From the NCBI RefSeq assembly GCF_000511385.1, contig NC_023137.1, positions 3,479,001 through 3,543,000 on the forward strand: a DNA stretch of 64,000 nt. The letters are read 5' to 3'. The DNA comes from Phaeobacter gallaeciensis DSM 26640. Its GTDB lineage: Bacteria; Pseudomonadota; Alphaproteobacteria; Rhodobacterales; Rhodobacteraceae. This document shows positions 1-8,490 of the stretch, one piece after another (the first letter of the stretch is position 1; each line of letters starts with the position of its first letter). The position numbers and the translations under genes are program-made. The notes beneath the pieces were generated by a model that worked only from the letters and a program-made list of their open reading frames with translations, had not been told where the DNA came from and ran no database searches.

Positions 1-128
1 GAGACTTGCTGGAGACACCGGAACAGGCCACGCCGCTGGGATCAGTGTCACTGCACAACGTCTCACGCCCGGTAGAGGCCTTCGCCGTGTCCATGGCCAT
101 CGATCCAGGCCAGCGTGCTAGCGGCTAA
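1..128 (+). CDS. C-terminal fragment of a protein, possibly class III adenylate/guanylate cyclase-like
   Basis: Reading phase 3 is open from the window edge to TAA at 126-128. The peptide ends ...PLGSVSLHNVSRPVEAFAV..., which resembles the short 'LG.v.Lk.v.rPv.vy.v' segment closing many class III nucleotide cyclase proteins that carry extra C-terminal domains. Only about 41 residues are visible, so the assignment rests on one short motif. The gene runs toward the acyltransferase-like gene on the other strand and overlaps its stop by about 11 bases. The other two plus frames give less protein-like sequence. The real identity depends on sequence upstream of the window. Confidence 0.4.
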   Translation, partial: DLLETPEQATPLGSVSLHNVSRPVEAFAVSMAIDPGQRASG

Positions 129-1152
129 CCAGCGCCCGCTGCGCGGGATCCCCCATGGCCACCACCACCGGGTCCTGCGCCTGTCGCGTCTTGAACGCCG
201 CCTTCCCGTCCAGCCCCTGCCAGTTGATTTGTGCCAGTGACTGCGCCACGGCTCCGCCAAGTGTGGTACCCGGCCCGGCGATGATGAACAGATCCGGCGC
301 AAACTCCTGCGCCGCCACCTGCACGGCGCGGGTGAAATCATAGGGTTCGACCACCTGCGTGTTCAGCGTATAACGCCAAAGGCTTTCTACAGTATCCGCG
401 CCCGGCCACCAGATCTGCCCGCGTCCGTCAATCAGCGGCTTCTGGGCGGGACCAAATAGCGATTGTGACAGCCGTGCCCGACCGGCGGCAGCTACCGGAG
501 CCTGCAGCTCCGTGTGAAATGCCGCATGATTGGCCAGTCGCATGGGAAAACGATCCTGGACCTGGGGCACGGCCCGTTCGAACGCGTCGAGCCCCTTGGC
601 ATTCCCGGCCAGAACCAGCATACCACCCAGATCGATTGACAGGGACAGCTGGTGACCGGGTCGCATGGCGATGTCACCGACCAGCTGCAACAGCTCCACC
701 TTGCGACGACGATCCAACTGCCAATCTTCACTCTGACAGGGATAGACCAACTGCCCGCCAATCAGGTGCTGCTGCATCAGTTGGCCCATGGTATTCACCA
801 CGTCAAACCCTGCCTGAGGGCTGAGCACACCCGCCGCCGCCAGCGCGATATACCAACCCATGGAATTGCCGGTGACCGCGACGACATCGATGTCCTCAGC
901 CAGCGACTGCGCATCTGCGATAGCACTGGCATAAATCAGCGGCGAGGCCACGTCACCGCGCGTGTATTTCGACACTGAATAGCGATCGGCAGCATCCAGA
1001 GCCGAGACGCTCTCCTGTCCGTTCGCTGCCCGCATAGCGTCAAATGCGCTAAGTAGAGCCTGTTTCTCACTGTGATAGCGGGACAGGTAGCCCAGCTCCG
1101 CCTTGTTATAGGTGCCTCGTCCGGGGCAGATCAAAACGGCGGTCCGGGTCAT
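118..1152 (-). CDS. Malonyl-CoA:ACP transacylase-like acyltransferase
   Basis: A 344-residue protein with the alpha/beta acyltransferase fold features of FabD-type enzymes. The nucleophile elbow GNSMG lies at residues 95-99 (Ser97), and a HAAFHTEL segment around residues 209-216 supplies the expected second catalytic His (His213). The N-terminal motif is CPGRGTY, replacing the usual FPGQG of FabD, so it is a divergent member and need not act in bulk fatty-acid synthesis. I chose the ATG at 1152, not the longer open frame, because the protein-like sequence begins there. That ATG overlaps the stop of the upstream fused E1 gene as ATGA, which implies translational coupling. The two proteins probably act in one pathway, for example loading or transferring an acyl group made from a 2-oxoacid. 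The substrate is unknown. Confidence 0.7.
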   Translation of the reverse strand: MTRTAVLICPGRGTYNKAELGYLSRYHSEKQALLSAFDAMRAANGQESVSALDAADRYSVSKYTRGDVASPLIYASAIADAQSLAEDIDVVAVTGNSMGWYIALAAAGVLSPQAGFDVVNTMGQLMQQHLIGGQLVYPCQSEDWQLDRRRKVELLQLVGDIAMRPGHQLSLSIDLGGMLVLAGNAKGLDAFERAVPQVQDRFPMRLANHAAFHTELQAPVAAAGRARLSQSLFGPAQKPLIDGRGQIWWPGADTVESLWRYTLNTQVVEPYDFTRAVQVAAQEFAPDLFIIAGPGTTLGGAVAQSLAQINWQGLDGKAAFKTRQAQDPVVVAMGDPAQRALVSR

Positions 1153-3338
1153 GTTGCGGCTCCCGTCAAGCGAAGGGCGGCAGCCACAATACTCTCCTTC
1201 GAGGGCAAGGTCGCCGCATAGGCCGGTCCCGTCGGGATGAAACAATCTTCTGCCACAACACGGGCCATTGGGGCGCCTTCAGCCTCGTAGAACAGCGCCA
1301 TCAACGCCTCTGACTGGCTGCCAGTGGTGCGGCATTCATCCACAATCAGGATCTTATCGCAGTCGGCGGCTGCAGCCAGCAGCGCCTCCTTTGGCAGAGG
1401 CGCAAGCCAGCGCAGATCAACGACACGGGCAGCGATCCCCTTGGCTACGAGATCCGCCTGTGCCTGCGTCGCCAGATAGCGGCCGTTGCCGTAGGTGACG
1501 ATTGCCAGATCGGTTCCATCCCCATGTACACCGACCTCTCCCAATGCGATCCGCTGATCCGGCGCCGGGTAGTGACGCATCCATCCGCCATCCTTGGCCT
1601 CATGCAGATCCCGCATCGGATAAAGCGCGATAGGCTCGATGAAGACCACGACCCGTTGCTCCTCCCGGGCAAGCCGCACAGCCTCGCGCAGCATCATCGC
1701 AGCTTCTGCCCCATCCGAGGGGCAGGCAATCACAATGCCCGGAATATCACGCAGCACAGCTAACGAGTTGTCATTGTGGAAATGGCCGCCGAACCCCTTC
1801 TGATACCCAAGCCCTGCAATACGCAGCACCATTGGATTGCTGAACTGGCCATTGGAGAAAAACGGCAATGTCGCCGCCTCGCCGCGGATTTGATCTTCTG
1901 CATTGTGCAGATACGCCAAGAACTGGATCTCTGGGATCGGCACGAATCCGTTGTGCCCCATGCCAATAGCGAGACCAAGGATCGACTGCTCATCCAGCAG
2001 CGTATCAATCACCCGGTCCTGGCCAAACCGTTGCTGCAATTTCTGGGTAACACCATAGACACCTCCCTTGCGGCCGACGTCCTCACCCATCGCGACCAGT
2101 TCGCCGTGCTCCAACATCAGGTCGGTGAGCGCCCAGTTGATCAACCGGCTCATCGGCTGTGGATCTGCCTGCGCACGCAGGTCGCTGCCCAGCAGATCTG
2201 CCCGAGCCTCAGCGCTTGCTCCGTTGGTCGGTCGGCACGTTCGGGCTGGCGGAACCAGGCTCGCGGTCACCTCATCAGCCGTTTTCAGATGGGGGCGGGT
2301 GACAGCCTCCGTTCGGATCCGCTCCACCCGTTCACAGGTCTCGGTATAAATCTCCAGCGCGGCCTCGCAGGACAACGCGCCGACCTCTGACAAGAGACGT
2401 ACCGAATGCAGCAGCGGATCATTGGCCTCATCCGCTTCTACCTCCGCCTTGCTCAGGTAGGTTGTCGGCACATCGGCCCCCGCGTGACCATAGAGCCGGA
2501 CAGTGCGCAGATGCAGGAACGCCGGCTTGCGCCGCAGTCGCACATAGTCTGCGGCCGCCTGTGCAGTTTCATAGGCATCATGCATATTCAGCCCATCAGC
2601 CTGGAAATAACGCATCCCCGGACGCTGAGACATCGACGCCTCGATCCAGCCCTTCGGCGTCTTGACCGAAATGCCGATCCCGTTGTCCTCGCAGACGAAC
2701 AGCAGCGGCAAGGGTGTCGACTGCACAGACGTCCAGCACGCCGTATTAATCGCCCCCTGCGCCGTTGAATGATTGGCAGAGGCGTCACCAAAGGAACACA
2801 TCACCAGCCCGTCTTCGGCCAGAACCCGATGTTCCGGATCATGACGCCGCGCTGCGCCGATGGAGTAGGCCGCGCCGACTGCCTTTGGCAGATGGCTGGC
2901 GATGGTGGAGGTCTGCGGCGGGATCATCAACGCTTTGGAGCCCAGCACCTTATGCCGCCCGCCGGATGTCGGATCTTCAGCGGAGCAAGCGAAGGACAGC
3001 AGCATATCCCAGGCAATACTCTGCCCCGGCACTTGGCCTGCACGGGCAATCTGAAACGCCGCATCGCGATAGTGCAGAAAAGCCATGTCATCAGGCCGCA
3101 GCGCCCGCGCCACCGCCGCCATACCCTCATGACCGGACGACCCGATGGTATAGAACCCCTGCCCGGCCTTCTGCATCGCCCGGCTGGTCCGGTCCAGTGC
3201 CCGGCTCAGTACCTGCGCGCGATAGATCGCTACCGCTTCACTGGGCGTCAGAGCGCCCTTCGCTGCGGCGCCCGGTGGCAGGGACCCTGTCCGCACGCGC
3301 TCAAGGAAATTTTGATGTACGATCTCGGCGCGATCCAT
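1149..3338 (-). CDS. Fused alpha-beta 2-oxoacid dehydrogenase E1-like thiamine-diphosphate enzyme
   Basis: A 729-residue protein joining an E1-alpha-like domain (about residues 30-340) to an E1-beta-like domain (about 396-725). The alpha half carries the thiamine-diphosphate site: GDAS at about 184-187 and EDNG at about 217-220, a variant of the GDG...NN motif. The beta half contains conserved transketolase-type segments such as GEDVGRKGGVYG and DEQSILGLAIGMG. The family decarboxylates branched-chain or other 2-oxoacids and passes the acyl group to a lipoyl E2. No E2 or E3 gene is nearby. The next gene is an acyltransferase-like protein read through an ATGA overlap, so an unusual acceptor is possible. 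A perfect palindrome at 3411-3433 lies upstream. Fusion of the two E1 subunits is known but less common than separate genes. Confidence 0.8.
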   Translation of the reverse strand: MDRAEIVHQNFLERVRTGSLPPGAAAKGALTPSEAVAIYRAQVLSRALDRTSRAMQKAGQGFYTIGSSGHEGMAAVARALRPDDMAFLHYRDAAFQIARAGQVPGQSIAWDMLLSFACSAEDPTSGGRHKVLGSKALMIPPQTSTIASHLPKAVGAAYSIGAARRHDPEHRVLAEDGLVMCSFGDASANHSTAQGAINTACWTSVQSTPLPLLFVCEDNGIGISVKTPKGWIEASMSQRPGMRYFQADGLNMHDAYETAQAAADYVRLRRKPAFLHLRTVRLYGHAGADVPTTYLSKAEVEADEANDPLLHSVRLLSEVGALSCEAALEIYTETCERVERIRTEAVTRPHLKTADEVTASLVPPARTCRPTNGASAEARADLLGSDLRAQADPQPMSRLINWALTDLMLEHGELVAMGEDVGRKGGVYGVTQKLQQRFGQDRVIDTLLDEQSILGLAIGMGHNGFVPIPEIQFLAYLHNAEDQIRGEAATLPFFSNGQFSNPMVLRIAGLGYQKGFGGHFHNDNSLAVLRDIPGIVIACPSDGAEAAMMLREAVRLAREEQRVVVFIEPIALYPMRDLHEAKDGGWMRHYPAPDQRIALGEVGVHGDGTDLAIVTYGNGRYLATQAQADLVAKGIAARVVDLRWLAPLPKEALLAAAADCDKILIVDECRTTGSQSEALMALFYEAEGAPMARVVAEDCFIPTGPAYAATLPSKESIVAAALRLTGAAT

Positions 3339-3410
3339 GGCCTTACCCCTGACAGTTCAATGGCTTTATCACCCAAATTCACCAGCCTTACCAATGAGAT
3401 TACCGCTACT

Positions 3411-3433
3411 ACCTATGAGCATCACTCATAGGT
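3411..3433. promoter_or_regulatory. Perfect inverted repeat upstream of the E1/acyltransferase pair
   Basis: ACCTATGAG and CTCATAGGT form 9-base perfect arms around a 5-base centre. The site lies about 75-95 bases upstream of the E1 start on the minus strand and outside any gene. It has no T-run after it, so it looks like an operator for a dimeric regulator rather than a terminator. The regulator is unknown. Confidence 0.45.
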
Positions 3434-3459
3434 TTCTGACCTTCATCACTTAGAAACGA

Positions 3460-3487
3460 CAAAGGCCGCGCCAAGGCGCGACCTTTG
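3460..3487 (-). terminator. Hairpin terminator downstream of the BCCT gene
   Basis: A 13-pair stem with one mismatch (CAAAGGCCGCGCC against GGCGCGACCTTTG) and a 2-base loop. It lies 27 bases past the BCCT stop codon. The outer A/T pairs give a short U stretch on the minus strand, consistent with an intrinsic terminator. Confidence 0.65.
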
Positions 3488-3513
3488 CTCTCACGTCAGA
3501 AACTGAACCGTGA

Positions 3514-5328
3514 TCAGTCTGCTTTGGCGCGCAGGCTGTCCCGGTAAAGCGCTTTTGCCAGCGAGATCATCATGAAGACCATGACAATGGTAAACGGCAA
3601 CGCTCCGATAATCATCGCGTTCTGCAAGGCCCCAAAGGGGTTGGACGCCGTCCCGCTGTTTCCTGCGATGATCAACGCACCAATGACAGAAGTCAGGATC
3701 AACCCCCAGATAATACGGTGTTTGATCCCGGTTTCCTGCTCACCGCCGGACATAATGGTGTTCATCACCAAAATCCCCGAGTCCGCCGACGTGACCAGGA
3801 AGGTCATGATCAGTACAACACACATCACGGTGATGGCCGACAGGAAGCCACCGGAAATCATCTGCTCCAGCGTTGCAAAGAGCTTCGCCGTATTGGTTGC
3901 TCCGATGATTGCTCCTGCGGCGGAACCGTTCAGTTCCAGATCGATCGCGGTGCCGCCCAGAATGGTCATCCACAGGAAGCAAACGATCGCAGGCGCGATT
4001 ACACAGCCCAGGATGAACTCACGCACCGTGCGGCCCTTGGAAATACGTGCCAAAAACAGGCCAACAAAGGGCGAGAACGCAATCCACCAGGCCCAGTAGA
4101 ACGTGGTCCAGCCTGCCTGCCAGCCAAACTGACGACCGGGTTCACCGGCAGCGTAGACTGCATTTGCATCCAGCGCTGCTGCTGAGGCAGGCAGCCCTTC
4201 GGTGAAGCCGCCCAGCGACCCCCACGGCGATGTTGCCGAACCGTAGACCGCGCTTAGATCTTCCGCGGGCAGAGCCTGTGCAGCCTCCGGCAGAGCTGCG
4301 GCAAAGGCCTCAGTTGATTGCGGGCCATAGGCACCAAAGGACATTTGGGTGAAATGAAGGATGTAATCCACCAACCCGCTGCCGAATTTGGTCATCGCAA
4401 AGAAGAAGGAGCCGAAGAACACAAAGGTCAGCAGCAGAATGACCGACAGCACAAGGTTCAGGTTAGAGAGGTATTTGATCCCGCGACCCACGCCTGACAC
4501 GGCTGACAGGATCGACAGTCCCATGATCACAAAGAGAGCCGACAGCAGGCCCACAGTGCTGGGCTTCGGGGCTTCGGTATCGCCGTTCATCAGCCATTCC
4601 ATACCCGAGACCGCATAAACACCATCGACAAACTGGCTGACGCCAAACCCAATGGTGACCGAAACGCCCAGGATCGTGGCAACCACACCCAGCACATCAA
4701 CCAGATGGCCAACGAAGCCGTTTGCAGCCTTACCCAGCAATGGCGTCAACGCCGAGCGAATAGTCAGCGGCATATCGCGCGTGTAGGCGTAGTAGGCCAG
4801 CGACAGACCGGTCAGCACATAGATCGCCCAGGCATGGAACCCGTAATGCAGGAAGGTATAGCGATAGGCAGATTGCACCGCTTCCTCGCTGTTGGCTGCC
4901 ACGGCACCGGACAGAACAACCGGGTTCGATCCCCAAAGGCCCAACGGCTCAGCCGTTGCGAAAACCATCAAACCAACGCCCAGACCAGCGCCGAACATCA
5001 TTGAGAACCAAGAGAAATTGGAAAACTCAGGCGCGGCATCCGCCGGACCCAGTTTTTTGCTCCCCGTGGCAGGCAAGATTGCCAGCACAAACAGGAAAAA
5101 GGCAAACGCCCCTACTGAAATGATATAGAACGCGTTGAAACCATTCAGCAATTCACTGTTGACCCAAGACAGAATGCCGCTGGCCTTGCTGGGCCAGACC
5201 AAGGCCCAGAGGACCAGCGCTGTCATGATGATCTTACTGATCAATGCGATAGGAAGGCTGTGGCCTTCGTAGAACCCGGATGGAGCCGTTTCGATCTCCA
5301 ACTCGGTAAATGGTGGCTTGATTGACAT
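3514..5328 (-). CDS. BCCT-family betaine/choline/carnitine transporter
   Basis: A 604-residue inner-membrane protein with about 12 hydrophobic segments. It has the BCCT hallmark aromatic segment FYWAWWIAFSPFVGLFLARI, placed in the second half, and the HYGFHAWAIY segment around residues 160-170. The family imports quaternary amines (glycine betaine, choline, carnitine) by sodium or proton symport. The start at 5328 is preceded by an AGGGA ribosome site. An insert of about 60 residues around 330-400 is rich in Ala and Pro and probably forms a periplasmic loop. It is transcribed alone, ending at the hairpin at 3460-3487. A carnitine-type gene cluster at 59-64 kb could use such a substrate, but linkage is only by genome proximity. 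Confidence 0.88.
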   Translation of the reverse strand: MSIKPPFTELEIETAPSGFYEGHSLPIALISKIIMTALVLWALVWPSKASGILSWVNSELLNGFNAFYIISVGAFAFFLFVLAILPATGSKKLGPADAAPEFSNFSWFSMMFGAGLGVGLMVFATAEPLGLWGSNPVVLSGAVAANSEEAVQSAYRYTFLHYGFHAWAIYVLTGLSLAYYAYTRDMPLTIRSALTPLLGKAANGFVGHLVDVLGVVATILGVSVTIGFGVSQFVDGVYAVSGMEWLMNGDTEAPKPSTVGLLSALFVIMGLSILSAVSGVGRGIKYLSNLNLVLSVILLLTFVFFGSFFFAMTKFGSGLVDYILHFTQMSFGAYGPQSTEAFAAALPEAAQALPAEDLSAVYGSATSPWGSLGGFTEGLPASAAALDANAVYAAGEPGRQFGWQAGWTTFYWAWWIAFSPFVGLFLARISKGRTVREFILGCVIAPAIVCFLWMTILGGTAIDLELNGSAAGAIIGATNTAKLFATLEQMISGGFLSAITVMCVVLIMTFLVTSADSGILVMNTIMSGGEQETGIKHRIIWGLILTSVIGALIIAGNSGTASNPFGALQNAMIIGALPFTIVMVFMMISLAKALYRDSLRAKAD

Positions 5329-5848
5329 GATCGTTCCCTGATGAGTGTGGCGCGTCGTTTTTTGTCGATCCCCGTCTCACCCTGACGCTCAGGTGGCGGG
5401 TTGGTCTTCGCCCACACGAAGGAACCGCGCAGGCTTCAATTGAATGATAATGGACTGCAGGCGACTTCGGAAAATGCGCGCGCCCCCTTGGCAACGGTGC
5501 ATCCCTTCGGCGTTGCCAGAATGACAGTTCCGGTTGTTCTCCCTTTCCTCTGCCATCCCCGGCGCGGCGTCACCATACATTTGGCCAAGACTAACCAAAT
5601 ACAGCGCGTCAGGCACTTCGAATAAAATGTAGTGAACTTCAGATTATCTAAATCCACCACGACACGCGGTGAATGATCAGCCAGTCAAAGGCATGATGAA
5701 TGCAATTTTCGACCGCGACAGCAGCCGAAAGCGACAGATTTGACGTTTCAAGCAGCAAATCCCGCTAACGAATACGTTGCAGCCGACCGTCTCTCCTGCA
5801 CCACTGTAGGCCAGGAGGCTCGACCGCTACGCTAACGCGTCGCGAAAA
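5329..5848. other. 520-bp intergenic region between BCCT gene and urtE
   Basis: No convincing gene is seen; short open frames on both strands overlap each other and lack protein-like composition. The part from about 5600 to 5770 is AT-richer than its surroundings and should hold the promoter of the BCCT gene. A weak CTCCTG...CAGGAG hairpin near 5793-5817 could end the urt operon, but it lacks a T-run. Confidence 0.5.
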
Positions 5849-6544
5849 TCAGACGGATACACCCACCAAAAGATCCGCCCTGCTGACGTCATTGCGGCCA
5901 CCAGCCAATGTGACACGGCCCTGGCGAAGAACCACAAACCGATCTGCCAACTCGTAGGCAAAGTCAAAATACTGCTCTACCAACACAATCGCCATCTCAC
6001 CTTCAGTCCGCAAATGCCGGATGACCTCACCGATCTGCTGGATAATATTCGGCTGGATGCCCTCTGTCGGCTCATCAAGCAATAGCAGTTTTGGTCGCGT
6101 GATCAGCGCCCTGGCGATGGCAAGCTGCTGTTGTTGCCCCCCCGACAGATCCCCACCACGCCGGTGCCGCATATCACGGAGCACAGGGAACAACTCATAG
6201 ATCTTATCCGGAACGTGGCGCTCAGCCTGTGGCAGGCACCCAAAGCCAGTTTCGAGATTTTCCAGAACCGTCAGGAGCGGAAAAATCTCCCGCCCTTGCG
6301 GCACATAGGCAATCCCACTTCTTGCCAACTGATGTGCCGAGGCGGCGCCCAAAGATTGGCCGTCCAACTCAATGATACCGCCGGACCGCGCATGGCGCCC
6401 AGCAATCGCTTTCATCAGGCTGGTTTTGCCAACGCCATTTGTTCCCATAACACAGGCCACCTCCCCACGAGGCACCTCCATCGAGATCCCATGCAGAACC
6501 TGAGAATGACCATAGTGCAGAGTTACATCGTCAAGTTTTAACAT
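5849..6544 (-). CDS. urtE: Urea ABC transporter ATP-binding subunit UrtE
   Basis: A 231-residue ABC ATPase. Walker A GTNGVGKT is at about residues 34-41, the signature LSGGQ at 133-137 and Walker B LLLLDE at 153-158. It resembles LivF-type subunits and is the last gene of a complete urtA-B-C-D-E set, which fixes the identity as the urea importer and not a general branched-chain amino acid system. It starts 3 bases after the urtD stop, so it is co-translated. The product works as a heterodimer with UrtD on the cytoplasmic face of the UrtB/UrtC channel. Confidence 0.93.
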   Translation of the reverse strand: MLKLDDVTLHYGHSQVLHGISMEVPRGEVACVMGTNGVGKTSLMKAIAGRHARSGGIIELDGQSLGAASAHQLARSGIAYVPQGREIFPLLTVLENLETGFGCLPQAERHVPDKIYELFPVLRDMRHRRGGDLSGGQQQQLAIARALITRPKLLLLDEPTEGIQPNIIQQIGEVIRHLRTEGEMAIVLVEQYFDFAYELADRFVVLRQGRVTLAGGRNDVSRADLLVGVSV

Positions 6545-6547
6545 CGC

Positions 6548-7288
6548 TCAGCGCCCCAGATAAACATCGATAACTGCTTGGTCAGCAGTCACATGGTCCA
6601 ACGATCCTTCAGCCAGAACCGCGCCCTCGTGCAGCACGGTGACCCGGCAATTCAGTCTTCGGACGAAATCCATATCGTGCTCCACGACCACCACCGCGCG
6701 CGTTTTAGCCGCCGCAACCAAAATTGCTGTGGTCTGTTCCCGTTCTTCCAGCGTCATGCCTGCGGCAGGCTCATCCACCAACAATAGGCGCGGCTCCTGT
6801 GCCAGCAACATGCCAATCTCCAGCCACTGTTTCTGGCCGTGGCTCAACTCCCCAGCCCGACGCTGCAGTGCATTGCTCAAGCCGACCTCGCCTGCCAGTT
6901 CTTCGATCCGGGTCAGGTGCGACCGGACTGGGCGGTACCGCAATACGGCAAGTGGGCGGCGATCCGCTTTGAGCGCAAGCAGTAGATTTTCCTGAACTGT
7001 CTGTTCTTCAAAGACCGTTGGTTTCTGGAATTTCCGCCCAATGCCTTCACGGGCAATACGCGCTTCTGAACGGGTAAACACTGACCGTCGGCTCCCATCC
7101 CAGATGATGCTACCACTGTCCGGCGCTGTTTTTCCGGTGACGATATCCATGAACGTTGTCTTGCCCGCACCGTTCGGACCGATGATCGCGCGCAGCTCAG
7201 CCCGACCGATCCGAAACGACAGATTATTGATTGCACGAAACCCATCAAAGCTGACGGAGACACCCGATACTTCCAGAAGAGGATTCAT
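6548..7288 (-). CDS. urtD: Urea ABC transporter ATP-binding subunit UrtD
   Basis: A 246-residue LivG-type ABC ATPase. Walker A GPNGAGKT is at about 37-44; the signature is LSHGQ, a variant of LSGGQ typical of UrtD. Walker B LLLVDEP and the switch His in VVVEHDMDFV follow. The frame is open further upstream, but the ATG at 7288 begins the family homology and forms an ATGA overlap with the urtC stop. It pairs with UrtE to energise urea uptake. Confidence 0.93.
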   Translation of the reverse strand: MNPLLEVSGVSVSFDGFRAINNLSFRIGRAELRAIIGPNGAGKTTFMDIVTGKTAPDSGSIIWDGSRRSVFTRSEARIAREGIGRKFQKPTVFEEQTVQENLLLALKADRRPLAVLRYRPVRSHLTRIEELAGEVGLSNALQRRAGELSHGQKQWLEIGMLLAQEPRLLLVDEPAAGMTLEEREQTTAILVAAAKTRAVVVVEHDMDFVRRLNCRVTVLHEGAVLAEGSLDHVTADQAVIDVYLGR

Positions 7289-8487
7289 GATTTTGCCTTC
7301 TCTGTGCTGGGTGACATCTCGGTCGTGCGGCGCTGCTGAACCAGGTCGACCAAACCACCAATCCCTTTGGGGGCGAATAAGGTCACCAGAACAAACCCCA
7401 GCCCCAGAACAACCTGCCACCAATCGACCCAGCGCACAGTAAACAGTCCGAGATCAACATCCGGAGCCTGCCCGCCTGTGAACCAACTGGACAGCAGCGA
7501 TACAAAGACCGCACCAATCACCGCACCGTAGAGCCGACCCCGCCCGCCAATCGCGACCCAGACCGCCAGATAGATGGAGGCGATCGGCGCCATTTCGGCT
7601 GGATTGATAATCCCCGCCTGCGGATAATAGAGCGCACCAGCGATACCCGCGACGCAGGCCGTCCCTGTGAACATCACCAGTTTGTATCCCTCAACGGAAT
7701 ATCCAAGGAACCTCACCCGGGTTTCATTGTCGCGAATGGCGCGCAAAACGGAGCCAAATTTTCCACCGACCACCCAGGCCGCGATCACATAGCCCAGTCC
7801 CAGCACGAGAGCCGACGCCCAGAAGAACCAGATCGAGATCAACGACTGCGGCACCTCAGCTAATCCTGGCAAATTCTGCAATCCGCTCAACCCGTTGTTG
7901 CCGCGCAAACCGCTGTCGTTCTGAAACAGATACAGCGCCAGCGCCAAGGTCATCGCTTGGGTCAGGATCGACAGGTATACACCGGTCACCCGACTGCGAA
8001 AGGCGAGCCAACCGAAGGTCAGCGCCAACACACCGGGAACAGCCACAACCAAGAAAAGTTGCAGAAGCAAGCTGTCGGCAAAGGCCCAGACCAGCGGGAA
8101 ACTGTCACCGCCAACGACACCGAAAATCTGATGCGCAACCGCATCTCGTATTTCAGTTTCAGTTGGCGGCAGCACAGCGTCAGACAGCGACGCCAGCACC
8201 GTGTCCCGGGTCCGCTCATACATCAGCCACATGCCGATCATATATCCGCCCAACCCGAAGAAGGCGAAATGACCAAGACTCAGAATTCCTACATAACCCC
8301 AGATCAAATCCATCGCGATGGCAACCAGGCAGAGGCAAAGTGTTTTTCCCAATGTCTTGATCAGTGAGGTTGAGACGACCCCAATCCCCAAGCCTTCGGA
8401 CAACAGGGTGACGCCCAGCGTAAACAGGGCAAGGATCGTGACGAAGATCAGGACAGACGGGTTTCGGGCAATGAAGCTACGTTGCAT
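7285..8487 (-). CDS. urtC: Urea ABC transporter permease UrtC
   Basis: A 400-residue LivM-type permease with about nine to ten hydrophobic segments. The conserved segment GYVGILSLGHFAFFGLGGYMIG lies near residues 64-85, and GGRGRLYGAVIGA lies in the C-terminal third. It forms the membrane channel with UrtB. The gene sits 3 bases after urtB and overlaps urtD by four bases. Length and order match the urt operon. Confidence 0.92.
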   Translation of the reverse strand: MQRSFIARNPSVLIFVTILALFTLGVTLLSEGLGIGVVSTSLIKTLGKTLCLCLVAIAMDLIWGYVGILSLGHFAFFGLGGYMIGMWLMYERTRDTVLASLSDAVLPPTETEIRDAVAHQIFGVVGGDSFPLVWAFADSLLLQLFLVVAVPGVLALTFGWLAFRSRVTGVYLSILTQAMTLALALYLFQNDSGLRGNNGLSGLQNLPGLAEVPQSLISIWFFWASALVLGLGYVIAAWVVGGKFGSVLRAIRDNETRVRFLGYSVEGYKLVMFTGTACVAGIAGALYYPQAGIINPAEMAPIASIYLAVWVAIGGRGRLYGAVIGAVFVSLLSSWFTGGQAPDVDLGLFTVRWVDWWQVVLGLGFVLVTLFAPKGIGGLVDLVQQRRTTEMSPSTEKAKS

Positions 8488-8490
8488 GGA

